NCBI GenBank assembly: GCA_040437565.1
Contig: JBDOQK010000029.1
Span: forward strand, 62,001 to 126,000
From: Albugo candida
Taxonomy: Eukaryota > Oomycota > Peronosporomycetes > Albuginales
DNA length: 64,000 nucleotides
Direction: 5' to 3'
The position numbers and the translations under genes were made by a program. Positions 44,942 through 56,442 of this stretch are shown piece by piece. Below the pieces are notes generated by a model, which worked only from the letters and a program-made list of their open reading frames with translations, did not search any database and was not told where the DNA came from. The stretch's first letter is position 1; each line of letters opens with the position of its first letter.

Positions 44942-47853
44942 ATGACTCGACTTGATAGCGAACCATTATTTGCAGCGATTACCTGTGTCATTCATCCTGA
45001 GTCGGTAAATGAAATCGAGCATGTAGCATTAAAATGCTGTCTTTTAGACGGTGGTGCATCTATTGTACCATTCAACAGTCGTGTAGATAGTATACAAGGA
45101 GATACAATACTCTCAAAACACGTCACACATGTAATCTGTAGACCGGAGCAATACAGCGCTTTTGTACCTCCTCGAAAGAATCAATTTTACCACATCATAC
45201 GTCCAGAATGGGTCTATCGCTGCTACCTATACAAAGTGTTAATACCACTCCGCTCCTTTAGCGCGAATCCCGACTTGTTTTTCGGAACACTTGCATTCGT
45301 TGCAGACCAAGTTGAGAACGATCCAAAAAGAGTCGTTTTTACGCTGATTCGATATTTCGGTGGAATGATCATTGAAAGTGAAGAGCAGTATAAATTTGCA
45401 ACACATTACCTTGTTTTTGATCATTCACCCAATTACAATGTGAAGAGGTATTGCATCAGTAAAGATTTCGATCCAAAAGCCCTAAAACTCCATTTGAACA
45501 AATGGGAGGAAGATTTGAAAAAAAACCTTCAAGCTTATCCGATGAACTGTGGAGCAATGTTGCCAGATTGCGTTATCGGCTACTTGAGCAAAATTGCTGG
45601 AATCACGAATCAACATGTCGTTACCTATAAGTGGCTAGAGAAATGCCTTCAAGAGAAGACGAGGCTACCAGAAGCAGCATTTCGACCTACATACGCTCTA
45701 CAGTTAGCTGATGAACTTTTTTGTGATGTGAGTGATCAAATAGCCTTCAGCAATATGAATCCAGGATACTTTCGTGAAGACAATACAACTGTCGAGTATT
45801 TGATAGAGGAAAGCGATTTTTATTCGAAAACACTGACTTTGGTAGCGACTTTGATCATTACTTTTGGACTCTACAACGATCTTACCTTTTTGCTCGCTGT
45901 GTTTAGCGATCAAGTTGTATGACAGAAAAACGAATAAGTGTACCTCTTGGTAGAGGATCAACAGTTTTAATTGCTCGGCATGTGTCACCAAGCGGAAGGA
46001 TCCGAGTCGTTGATTGTCTGCAAAACACAGGCGTCGAAATAGTTACGGTTCCGAATGAAAGTTCCTGTGAAGACATCTATGAGTTCATGTGCTTGGTCGA
46101 TGTCGTTGTCTGTCAATATCGGTCTGGAAAGGAATATCGGGAAGCTGTGAAGCAGAAAAAGCGTATTGTCAGCGTACTTTGGGTCCTATTCGGGCAAACA
46201 TTTGACATGAGTAAGCACTAGGACGCAGAATAAGCATCGAATCACATTTCAACCTCGTAGAACTTTCTGATGGGCAAGATACGGACAAAGAGAGACTCTT
46301 GCAAAGTTTGTATCAACCTGTTCGCGCTTTTGGTGGAATACCGAGCATGCACGGCTTTGTGATCACTCTGTCAGGGTTTACCAATCGCACGAATCCCACA
46401 CGGAATGCTCTTCAGACAGCCATCTGTCTAACAGGAGCATGCATCTTACCGATTTTATCGCGAAATCATTCTACTCATCTTTTGTGTTATGAGCCTGGTG
46501 GAGAGAAATATCATCGTGCAAAACAGTGGAATTTTGCTAATATACTCAAACATCAGGTACCTGATCTGCGATAGAAACATTTCTCACTCTAATGTTTCGA
46601 GTCGGATTTAGTGGCTTCTCGATTGCCTTGAGAGATGGAAGTATGTTTCAGAGAGTACGTATTCTTGGACAAGTTTCGATTGTGAAGGTCAAAATGATGA
46701 ACGAATGTCGACCACCATCGAAATAGCTCGTCTAAAAGAAAATTCGGATGATAACAAAGAGAATATGGTCGACCTCCAGCCTGAAATGGACACACAGTAC
46801 AATCAACGCAAAGTCAAATCCTTTGTCGAGTCCGAACCAGAGAATGAAGACACGCAGCAAAGAAATGGGACCACACGTGAGATTGGCGCTGTTTCACATG
46901 GTCAGGAGACGCCAAGTAGTCTCGTTCTTGCTCCTATCATGGACACATTAAAGATAAATGGACAAGACGATGAGCATTCTCGGCGAGTATCTTCCGGATT
47001 GGAATTACTTACAAGCCTTGCCGATGTTTCATTAAACTTACAAGACACTGGGCATGCCTCGCAGACTTCATCATGTCCACAAAGCCTGAAACGAAAAATG
47101 GACGTATTTCCGGCAGCTACAAGCTCTCCACAAAAATCTCGTCGGAAAAACTACACAGTAGCGAAAAAAGCAAGCACCCATCAATTCAGATTCCTTCTTA
47201 CTGGCAATAAAGATGAATGTGCTTCAAACAGTTCTGTGATTGCAGCCTTAGGTGGTCGCGTCTGTCAAAGCGGGAGGAAATTTGACATGCAATGCACGCA
47301 TGTCATTTGCAGTGAGCTCAAACGAACCGAGAAATTCGTTGCTGGTTGTGCTGCAGGAAAGTGGATTCTAAGACCATCGTTCTTGTGTGCGAGCTCGCAA
47401 GCAGGCTACTTTGTGGACGAGGCGCCGCATGAATGGGGAGCAGAATCCACGTCTCAGGACAAAGTCGATTCCCGAATATGGTATTTGGCCCCTCAATTCT
47501 GGCGAAACGAACGAGCTGCTGGTCGACCTGGCGTGTATAATGGATGGCGCTTCCTTATTCATCCTCGATGCATTCCACCTGCTGACATGTGCGAACGAAT
47601 TGTTATCGCAGCCGATGGAGTCGTTGTACCATCGCAAAACAAAGCAAAAGACCTCGTCAAGCTCGGAAGCCAACACACAGACGAGCGCCCCGTATTGGCA
47701 TTGCTACCAATTGGTCTATCTCCACGCGATGCACAATTCAAAATGTTCAAAACAACTAAACTGAAATGTGTCAATGCCGGTTTCCTCATTGATTACATTA
47801 CAAAAGATCAGCAGCATCGTCCGCAGTACAAAGATTATCTGATCGGAGGGTAG
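44942..47853 (+). CDS. Multi-BRCT-domain protein (TopBP1/plant At4g02110-like)
   Basis: Four exons: 44942-45841, 45907-46210, 46261-46556 and 46612-47853; introns of 65, 50 and 55 bp. The total of 2742 bp stays in phase, giving 913 residues. BRCT repeats are phosphopeptide-binding modules of DNA-damage and replication-checkpoint scaffolds. Seen: KHVTHVICRPEQYSAFVPPR with RPEWVYRCYLY (first BRCT), FTLIRYFGGMIIESEEQYKF with VTYKWLEKCLQ, a third repeat (STVLIARHVSPSGRIRVVDC), FVITLSGFTN ending WLLDCLERWKYVSES across the third intron, an acidic/Ser-rich linker with basic KRKMDVFPAA and QKSRRKN nuclear signals, and a C-terminal pair (FRFLLTGNKDECASNSSVIA; QCTHVICSELKRTEKFVAG; KWILRPSFLCASSQAGYFVD). 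Repeat count and tail resemble plant At4g02110; the exact orthologue is uncertain. The stop is only 5 bp from the convergent phosphatase stop. Confidence 0.85.
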
Positions 47854-47858
47854 GATTT

Positions 47859-48380
47859 CTACGAGACAATTAGAAGGGAATCGTGTTGGAACATCTAAAC
47901 GATTCACAGGCCGCTGGATAAGAGGAAGTACATGGTTATGGACAGTGGCCTTCGTACCTTTTGAAAAGATTGGTATCCACCTGTTAGAACTCGGATTTGC
48001 GGTCTTGATTCATGCTCATGTAACATTACATCGATGCGCGATTTAAATCGCTGTGCGCAGAACGGCGCTCGTACTTGACTAAACATACAATGAAATACAA
48101 CCATTTTCTTATTTTTGTAACGCTGCACGAGTTCATCGACCTGCTCATCATCCTGAAAAGAATCATTTGGAGGTGCGTTTATGGCACTTCGAATGTGTCC
48201 ATTTTCGTCATAATCATCGTCACGAACATCGATCACCGTCATATCGCTATTGGGATACATTTCTGAATCGTTCGTATATGCATTAGACAGCTGGTTTCCC
48301 AGAATAGGACGTAGTAACTCTGCAAGTGCGGCAGGTGATATTCGCTGGATTGTATCCATTTTAGTGATGCAGTCATTCAT
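47859..48380 (-). CDS. CDC25-like / ACR2-type phosphatase (rhodanese fold)
   Basis: Two exons, 48380-47958 and 47894-47859, with a 63-bp intron, giving about 152 residues. Small CDC25-like proteins of plants and fungi act as dual-specificity phosphatases or arsenate reductases. The rhodanese-type fold is visible as VIDVRDDDYDENGHIRSAIN (49-68), and the active-site loop is HCMFSQVR with Cys98 and Arg104 in the CX5R spacing of CDC25. The C-terminus GGYQSFQK|MFQHDSLL is restored by splicing. It lacks the long regulatory N-terminus of metazoan CDC25. Start may be Met1 (48380) or Met8 (48359). It is divergent from EIF1AD with about 10 bp between the nearest start codons. Confidence 0.83.
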
Positions 48381-48390
48381 TGGTCATAAT

Positions 48391-49110
48391 ATGTCAGGAA
48401 GCGGTAGGAAGTCACACTATCGCAAAAGTGTGACGCGACAAGTTTTAGATGAGTATCCAGAACCTCGAGACTCTGTCGACCAAGTCGTGTGTGTAGTAGC
48501 TTCTAGAGGAAGCAATATATTTGAGGTATTGTTGTAATGCTACTACATACAATTGTGAAGCAATAACTCATTCTCAAAGGTTTTGCATACGAATGGACAA
48601 GTCTCACTCACCATGTTACCACAGAGATTTCACAAGCTGATTTGGATCAAACGAGGTGCGGTGATAGGACGACTACACTCCTTCGCTTAAAACTCTGATG
48701 CGCTGTTTAGGAAACTTTCTGATTGTCACTTTTGGCGATACAGAAGTCGACAACAAAGATGCAGTAAAGTCGATGGTATTGCACATTCTATACAAAGATC
48801 AAATCAAACACTTGAAGCGGAAGCAATTGTGGTACTGAAGCTTGATTGTGAATTGAAGTGGCAAGTTTAGGGAATGTGCACGTATAGGCCAAGCGAATTC
48901 TCTAATGTGGATTCAGGATGGCTGGATCGACAAAGACCACTCGAACCTCTCTCGAATGAGGCGAGTCATCTAAAAGACTTGGAAGCTCGAAGCACCGACT
49001 CCCGATCAATCACATTCACAGAGCCTTCGGATGCATTTTACATCAATTCCAATCGAAGAGTAGCTTGCAAGGACGACGAACATACTAATCATCATGAAAT
49101 AGGAGACTAG
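48391..49110 (+). CDS. EIF1AD: EIF1AD-like protein (eIF1A domain, OB fold)
   Basis: Four exons: 48391-48525, 48580-48655, 48711-48831 and 48888-49110 (introns 54, 55 and 56 bp), 555 bp in phase, 184 residues. EIF1AD is an S1/IF1-type OB-fold protein related to translation factor eIF1A and implicated in late 40S ribosome maturation. The first exon reads KSVTRQVLDEYPEPRDSVDQ, then SNIFE|VLHTNGQVSLTMLPQR, FHKLIWIKRG|NFLIVTFGDT, HILYKDQIKHLKRKQLW|PSE, and a tail containing DAFYINSNRR, which parallels the DLFVNTNRR tail of human EIF1AD. Each join restores the family sequence. It ends 71 bp before the convergent GRAM/VASt gene stop. Confidence 0.92.
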
Positions 49111-49181
49111 ATCCATCGAAACAACAAATATTTGATATCCAGTAAATGAAATCAGACCATAGACTCCATTTCTTTGGATTT

Positions 49182-52100
49182 TTATGAGCTGACTCGATTA
49201 CGCTCACTTCTCAAAATTACGAGAATTTCTTCCAAAAGCCTCATTTGCTGACGATTTAACATGACATTTTCATGCGTGATCAGCCTCAATTCGTCCAAAG
49301 TCAAATGAAGAAGATAAATCATGCAGAAGATAACGAGAGTTCCAATTACATGGAAGATCTTCTGTGTAAGCATTTTGTAGCCGGCCAACGCAAAACCCGT
49401 CATTAACTCCCGATATGTCATCGAGCCTTCTGGCTTGGCATGTTTGGCTCTAATTGGTTGCGGGTCTACTTTTTTGGGAGAGATTTGCTTGGTCTGTGCA
49501 AGTTCTCGATCATTGTTCGCTGTCGTCCCAACTTTAGCCACTGCTTCAGCCGCTTCGGCCCAAACTTCTACAAATTCTTTAGCTTCGGACAAAACGGACG
49601 CCTCGATCTACAAATATGCCGCTGAGACGTCGCTGTACATTATCAGATCGTGAACGCACCTGCTTTTTTAGCCAGGTATTCTTATGCCAATGCACTCGAA
49701 CACCCACTTTCATGCTTGTGAGATTATTGGCCAGAGCATCATACACCCATCGATTTTCCACCTGAAAGTAATCATGATACGGAACTGATTCTACTTTAGA
49801 GGTAATGCTGATAATCAAGCGCCTTCCTGGAATCCAATGAGCTCGATGACTTTGGACAGTTGGAATTGAATTGGGGCCGATAATATACTTTTTGTTATGC
49901 AAATACGTGACCGTCCGCATCGCATGGAAAATCTCGGCTTCTAAATGGCTGTCTCGGAACGGTGCTCGATATGGATGATTGCCATGTTCCCACTCCCCAA
50001 CTTTGACGTTCAACTCGTTTTCTTCGATCAAAGCACGGTTGTAAAAATCGTTCTCTTTGACCCAAAGGGTAGAGTACACAAACTCGAGACTACCACCATA
50101 TTAAATATCAATCCAAATCTTGCAAGCTCGAAACGATGTACAAACCTGGCAAGGAGATTTCTTTCCGAGATCACCTTGTATTCATCCATAAGAGTATCTG
50201 CTTCCAATGGATCTGCATCCCATGTGCCTGAAAGAGCCTGGTTAGTAGAACTGAGCTCGCTTTGAAGTTTGCGATCCTCTTTTAGTGAATGGTCAAGTAG
50301 CATCTGATCTTGTATATCGCATTGAGCCGTACTTGGAGAATTCCTTTCTGCCATAACAGCGGCCGTTCCTGTCGTGATCGTGTAGAGTAGCTGTATATGA
50401 TTGAAGCATTCATCCCTTGTATGCAAATATCACGTTACTATTTCATTGACACACTACAAAGGATACGAACCGAAAAACGAAAGACGCAAAGAAAGCCTTC
50501 TGGTCATCCTTTGTGAAAATCTGTTCACTGATATGAGAACACTGTAATTATGAGATGGAGATTTCATACCTCAATAGCGTTTGGCACAATGATCGCCGTA
50601 TTTTTCTTTTCCACAGATTTGATTTCCAAATATGAGATGACCTGCGAGCATTCGTTTAAGAACAAAGAGGAGACCCTGATGCTGAAGTTGACGTACAAAG
50701 TGAGCGTCTCGCCATCCACTGAAGCAGATGTGATCCTTGGTCAAATACATTCGCCCATGGCACGGGAAGTTTCCAAGATATAAGGCACATGAGTAGCTAT
50801 CCAGAACTTGTTCAGGTGCAGCCAGCTTTGAGAAAGAATTAGAAACGAAACGAGTAAAGGATGAAAGAAGAGCTTACATGGAATCTTTTTTGAACATCGA
50901 GTGCTGCGATACCCTTCAGCTCATAATCGGTACCCCGGGAGATGTTGTCGAGATAGGTGTCTGCCTCCAAACTTGGCTTTCTCGTGTAGCTACTTTCTGT
51001 GTGAATCGGATCTTTGACGGCTGCATCATCAAGTCCTGCCTCATTTTTAGCTTGCAAACTCGTTTGATCTTCTTCCAATTTTGTATTTAACGAGTCGCGG
51101 CCATCTCGATATTCCTTCAGACAATCCCTCATAAGCGCATTGTCACACAACGATGCCACGATTCGTCCATCGAGATTGCTTGGTACTAGAAGATTTTCAG
51201 TACTTTTTTCTGAGAGAACTCGTTTCAAGTTTTCTATGAATGTTGTCAGCACAAAAATGTATCTTTCCGAGAAATCCTCATACGCATTGGCAAAGGACAT
51301 TTGTATGCACGTCACAATCTAGACAGCCATTTTCAAGTGAATAAAGTGGAGTTAGGAGCTACACACTTGCCTGATAACAGTGTTCCTCATTGCTATGGGC
51401 TTTCCGTGTAAGTCGATTGATTTCCTACGAAAACATTAGATCAACATGAACACACTTGGTGTCAAGCCAGCCAAACCTGTGAGGTTCTTTGTTCTTTTGT
51501 GATGAAATTCTTCTTTGTAGTGAGTACTTGTTGTTGTAAAAGGGCAACGTCACCAGCTAAAGAGCACAAGTCCTTTGACGTGCGCTTATCATCCGATGGA
51601 ATCATTTTCCTTTCTCGATTAAGAAAATACTCGAGTACTTTTGTGATATCAGAAGCCGATGGAGAGGATGAGAGCTCAAGATCCTCTAAGCTCAGGGATG
51701 ATTTCAGTACAGGGACAAAATCCTGAGTGGTTGATTTCCTTCGTTCACGCAATGCTTTATATTGTCCAATCTCCTGACTGATCTCTCGATGAAGTTTATC
51801 CAGGGCAGTTTCCAGTGAGCAAGCCTCATTGCTATAATCATGTTTCGAATTGACAAGATCCCAGATAATCGATTCTGATAAAGTGAGCCGGAAATCCTGA
51901 ACATATGAAGAGGTTGATATCACGGAAGAACTTCAATTCAGCTATAGATCCTACCATTAGTACCTCCCTCCAGCCTCGTAAATAGGACAAAACGAGACCA
52001 TTCAAGCCTGACTGATACTGGTCTTTTGGCCATCTGGGTGCAGCAGACTCGCTAGAGCGTGAACTGGATAAAAGTGTGCGATTCACAGTGTCGTTTGGTG

Positions 52101-53482
52101 AGTCATTAGAGCCATACATCGGGTGTGACATCTTCTCGGCAACATCATCCAACGATTTGCTGCTTCGAGTATTTACAGCATTACACTGCCTCAAGGTGTT
52201 AAGAAGTAATTCAAGTTGGCCTCTACTCTGCACTGAAAGCTGTTGCGCCTGCTGAATGCTCCAAAGAAGAGCATTCGTGCACAAGTCCAATTGCTGCTCA
52301 TCTTCCACTAGCTGTTGAAGATTGTTGTCATCCTCTTTATCATTCTGTGTCGACTCATATGATTTCGGTCGGGTTGAGGTGTGAATAGTGTCAGAATCTG
52401 ATTCAGTATCAAGGTTATAATGCACGCCTTCGCGAATTTCCTTCAGCAAATGATTACTGATAATGGCCACTTGTTCCTTTATTTGGATAGCTTGCTTCAG
52501 GACGTCCTGACTGTTTGGCAAAAAAATATTTTCCATAAATTCTTGATTCTCTTTCTTCAGATTATTGAAAGACGTATTCTTTCGTTGGAAGTCAAAGTTG
52601 AGAGCAGATAATTCTGAATTAAAAAATTGCACCGACTGCAAATAATTTTTTTCAGCCATCAGAACGTTCTGGATAAGCTTATCCACTTCCTCCTCTTGCT
52701 TCTTTGTCGCGCTTTTTGCAGCATTTTTCGACAAGGAAGCTACTTGTTCTCCACTATTCATCTCGAAAGTGGCTTTGTCGGACGAATGGAATGGGCCGAC
52801 GATCTCTACCGATGAATTTTCGTCTGTGCTGACGCCCGCAGAGACAGAATGATTCGATTTCATGTCTAGGAAATGCGTCAAATCGGAGCAAGCCCGATCA
52901 TATTCTACTTTTGCATCTTTGACCGACGATCGTATCTGTTTGATAAAATCTTGCAGTGCCTTGATCTCTATTAGAAACAGCTGTCTATAGTTGAAGTCAG
53001 CCATTCTGGCTCAAGTAAAGCCTTACTTACCAGCTAAAAGACAGAATAAGTGATGTTTTTGGTGTTTTTTGAAATCTAAGATTCTTTTTCTCAAGTCATC
53101 ATGATAGTCCTGTGAGACAAATGATACGGTTGACGCCAAAGAATTGAATAGATGATTCAGTTCGGTCCACGATGGCATGAAACGTGGACTCCATTCTAGA
53201 GTGGCCAACTCCCTACAACGTAAATTGTTAACGTCATTATTCATACCCTTTGTTGCAGTTTTACTTGAAAATCTTGCTAAAGCTTGCTCCTTGATCTGCG
53301 TGGATTTCGAGATGCTCACACACATAATCTGAAATGAGAAGACAATGGCTTAGTTCTACGCTGGCTTTGGAATTCAATAATTTTAAGGAATCAATCGTGT
53401 CGATCGTAGCGGTATGAAATGGTTTATCTTCAATCGCAGACGATGGTAGAGGATCGATGCTCGATGAGGCTAGATTTTTCAT
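49182..53482 (-). CDS. BAR-like / GRAM / VASt membrane protein (Lam/Aster-type sterol transfer family)
   Basis: Long multi-exon minus-strand gene. GRAM-VASt proteins (yeast Lam/Ysp, animal Aster/GRAMD1) sit in the ER and move sterol at membrane contact sites. N-terminal exons form a long helical BAR-like region: FSKIF|KELATLEWSPRFMPSWTEL, CLLA|EIKALQDFIKQIRSSVKD, KVEYDRACSDLTHFLDMK, followed by further coiled coil (about 51400-52900). GRAM domain: VLDSYSCALYLGNFPCHGRM and YLTKDHICFSGWRDAHF (about 50700-50830), then LEIKSVEKKNTAIIVPNAIE (about 50565-50625). VASt domain about 49640-50110: FYNRALIEENELNVKVGEWE, PYRAPFRDS, VPYHDYFQVENRW and HKNTWLKKQVRS. One transmembrane helix near the C-terminus (KIFHVIGTLVIFCMIYLLHL, about 49300-49361). 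The intron at 51319-51370 looks GC-AG (donor CAG|GCAAGT). No PH domain, present in fungal Ysp1/Sip3, was visible. Not all joins were resolved. Confidence 0.82.
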
Positions 53483-53581
53483 TATTATATCATAATCTAA
53501 TCGAGTATAATTCAGTAAATTATATGGGTTCCACAGTAAACAAGCACAAAAAACAAGCGATAATAATGTCTTGTAATGAAA

Positions 53582-56225
53582 TCAGTTGTCCGATGCACAA
53601 AGTCGGGGATCATTGTGCAAGCGTCGATCCATCTCCGCATACTTGTGCAGTGCATTTTCTTCGTGCTTTGCAAGCCGCTGCTCCAGTATCTGAATTCGAA
53701 ACATTGTTTCGGTGCAGTATTGCTTGTATTCCTCATCTTTGACCTCATCGTGATCTCTTTGGCTACGTTGAAATACAGCTTGTCGCTTCGCAAGTTGCAT
53801 GTTCTCGTTATCGATTCTACTCTGGATGATGTTTGCTCGCTCCAGAAGCCTCTCTTTCAAATTCTTTAGACACGTATCCCGCACGCCTTGTGAAGTCTCT
53901 TTGGAAAGTCCATCCTCGGTGAATTGAACACCCTGGAGGAATGGAGAGAGATAGTCAACTTCTTGCATAGTCTACGATGGAATTAAAAGGATGGTTAATA
54001 TACAATCAAATACAACGAAACATGACATTACATCGCTTTCAGCTTCGTTTGTATCTTCTTTTATGAGATTGGACTGGTCGGAATAGACTTTGCTGAAAAC
54101 ATCCATCTCGAGCGTGATTTCTGCTTCCTCCTTTTTGCGAGTTTTGATAATCTCCTGACTTTCGAGTGCAGACTGGCGTACAGCGATAAAGCATTCTTTC
54201 TCTTTCTAAATGTCACTGAAATTCAGACTAGGAACATATGAAGCAGTAGCAATTATAGCGGCGCACCATTTTCTGAGATGCTGATTCAGTTTCTAAAATC
54301 GAAGCTTTTGGTCTTTTATCGGTCGGATCTGCCAAAACGACTTCAACCGCAAGATTTGGATTTTTGAAGTATGTTCGAGATCCTGCGGTTATTTTTCCAT
54401 CCCGATAATGGTACGAGACAATTATGATTCCTTTCTGCACATTGAACACTCGCTTCCGAATATCCTCGTTGGCTTCAATGTCTGGATTCCTCGCATACTT
54501 TTCAACCATTTTCGTGATAAAAAGCTCTCCACTTGAGCCTTCTGAGAGTATGTATGGATTTTTCCAGTCGACCTTATCACTCTCTTTGGCGAATTTTGCA
54601 GATCGGCGTATCAGGAAATCATCACGTTGTTCATACCATTCAATATATTTCTTTTGAAAGAGCTCGACCCGCTTCACGAGACCATCCATCCTCGATTTTC
54701 TGTAATAATACATCTCCCGACGAGAACCTGCCCATTCTAAACGAGATTTGAGTGCGTCAGGACGGGCAGGGCAAAAATATTCTTCATAACGATTCTCCAG
54801 TTGAAAACGTCGGCGTAAAAGTAATTTATCTTTGCGGTTTTTGAAGTACTCACGTATTTCATATGCTAGAAAGCAGCTTTTATCGTAGTATATCGATAAT
54901 CTGGTTACGATTCCCTGTTCGTGTGTGTTCTCGGTGAACTCATCTAGCTTTGAGTGATCAAAAAGGGTGACTTGTCGATAATCTTTAACAAATATAGTGT
55001 TGTAGGCTTTTCGATCGATCTCTAGTGGCTGAACCCATGAACATGGGACTTCAAGAAAAACAATATCATTGCTACTTTCGGATGCTACGGTGACGGCTTC
55101 CGTTTCTTTGGCCTCATTATTACTGGTTTGAGAACGATCCTGATGTAATGTATCATCCTTTCCCAAATCGAAATTTGAGGCAGAAAGAAATACATACTCC
55201 CAGTCTTTGACGTTTGTGAGCTCGTACAAGGTTGTCTCAACAGGTTCTATCTGCATATTGACCCAATAATTTCTATCGTTCCATATACTCTCTATCACGT
55301 AGTATGGAGCACTGTTGATTGAATATGAGCGACCTATAGATGGCTCGATAAAGAAATGTTCAGCTATATCACGCTTTCCTGCTCGAACTAATACCCAGGC
55401 ATGCTCACGCTGCATGAGTTGTGGATCAGCGCTATCTGCCTCACTAATTCTCGTATTTTGGATATCATCTAAATCCCTTTTATATAGCACTCTCTGATCC
55501 TCTGTAAACATTTTACTCTTCTTGCTCATGTATTCGACCGTACCATCAACAATGGAAGCGATTTCCAGCTCACAAAAATCTTTACTGCAACCCAAGCGTT
55601 GATCCATTGCAAGTTTTGGAAATGGATTTTTGCTCTGATTCTTCAGGCAAATGTGTTTTTGGGCAATACCTCGCACAACGTATGCATCGTACCCCGCACC
55701 GATCAGAAATGATGCCAAAAGCGTCGCCAATTCATAACTATCCCCCACCTTATATTTTAAGGTGTAAGCTGGTGATGGGAGGATCTGTGGTGGTAAGCGC
55801 GCATCCGCGAGAGGCTCGTACTGTATCATCCCAGAAATGAATAGCGCTAGAGCGTTCCAGTCATATACTTCTGCATAGGGCAATAATGTTGGCCGTATAG
55901 TCGTACACACAAACTTTTTGATTCCTCTCTCGTTTAGAGGACACATGTACAGCGATTTTCTTGATGGATACATTTGCTCAAAATGGCCACAAAACTGATT
56001 CACGTATTCAAGGCACAGCTGCTCTTTGAGTGTGTTAGTTTTATAAGTCTCCGGAACGTCATCCAGCAGATCATTTTCAAGTCTATGTAATTTTGCATTC
56101 ACAACACCTTCAAACGTGAACTGCTTTTCTGAATTGCTTTGCTCTAACATGAAGTAAGTTTTCAAGCTCTCTTTGAACTTCTTCGTGTCGTCACATTCCT
56201 CTTTAGCTTCTGCTTGTTGCAACAT
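53582..56225 (-). CDS. DRC7: DRC7, nexin-dynein regulatory complex subunit (CCDC135/lobo)
   Basis: Three exons: 56225-54267, 54205-54032 and 53971-53582; introns of 61 and 60 bp, all phase 0, giving 840 residues (human DRC7 874). DRC7 belongs to the nexin-dynein regulatory complex linking axonemal outer doublets and is needed for normal flagellar beating. The transglutaminase-like segment is seen as PPQILPSPAYTLKYKVGDSY and ELATLLASFLIGAGYDAYVV (about 145-185), the AHAWVLVR-type block as EHAWVLVRAGKRD, and the C-terminal coiled coil as RLLERANIIQSRIDNENMQL and FRIQILEQRLAKHEENALHK. Start MLQQAEAKEE is the first Met of the frame. It is divergent from the dynein-stem gene, 217 bp apart, which suggests shared flagellar regulation. 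Confidence 0.93.
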
Positions 56226-56442
56226 TAGATTTTTTATAAGAATAGCTCACGACGAAAGGGCGCAATTTTAGATTTCTAGAAACGTGCATAGGTTTGTGGC
56301 TTTGTCGTCATCGTTCAGCGAGCTTTCATATACATAAAGTTTTCGTAGAGCATCCGCATTTATTGGAACTCAGTTGAGATTCATGGTAGCTGGCGTTTCC
56401 TTTCTATTGCATTGTAGTAGAGCCATCTAAGCAGCACTAAAA
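56226..56442. promoter_or_regulatory. Divergent promoter region between DRC7 and the dynein-stem gene
   Basis: 217 bp between two start codons on opposite strands, both flagellar genes. It contains AT-rich stretches but no motif I can assign with certainty. Confidence 0.45.
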
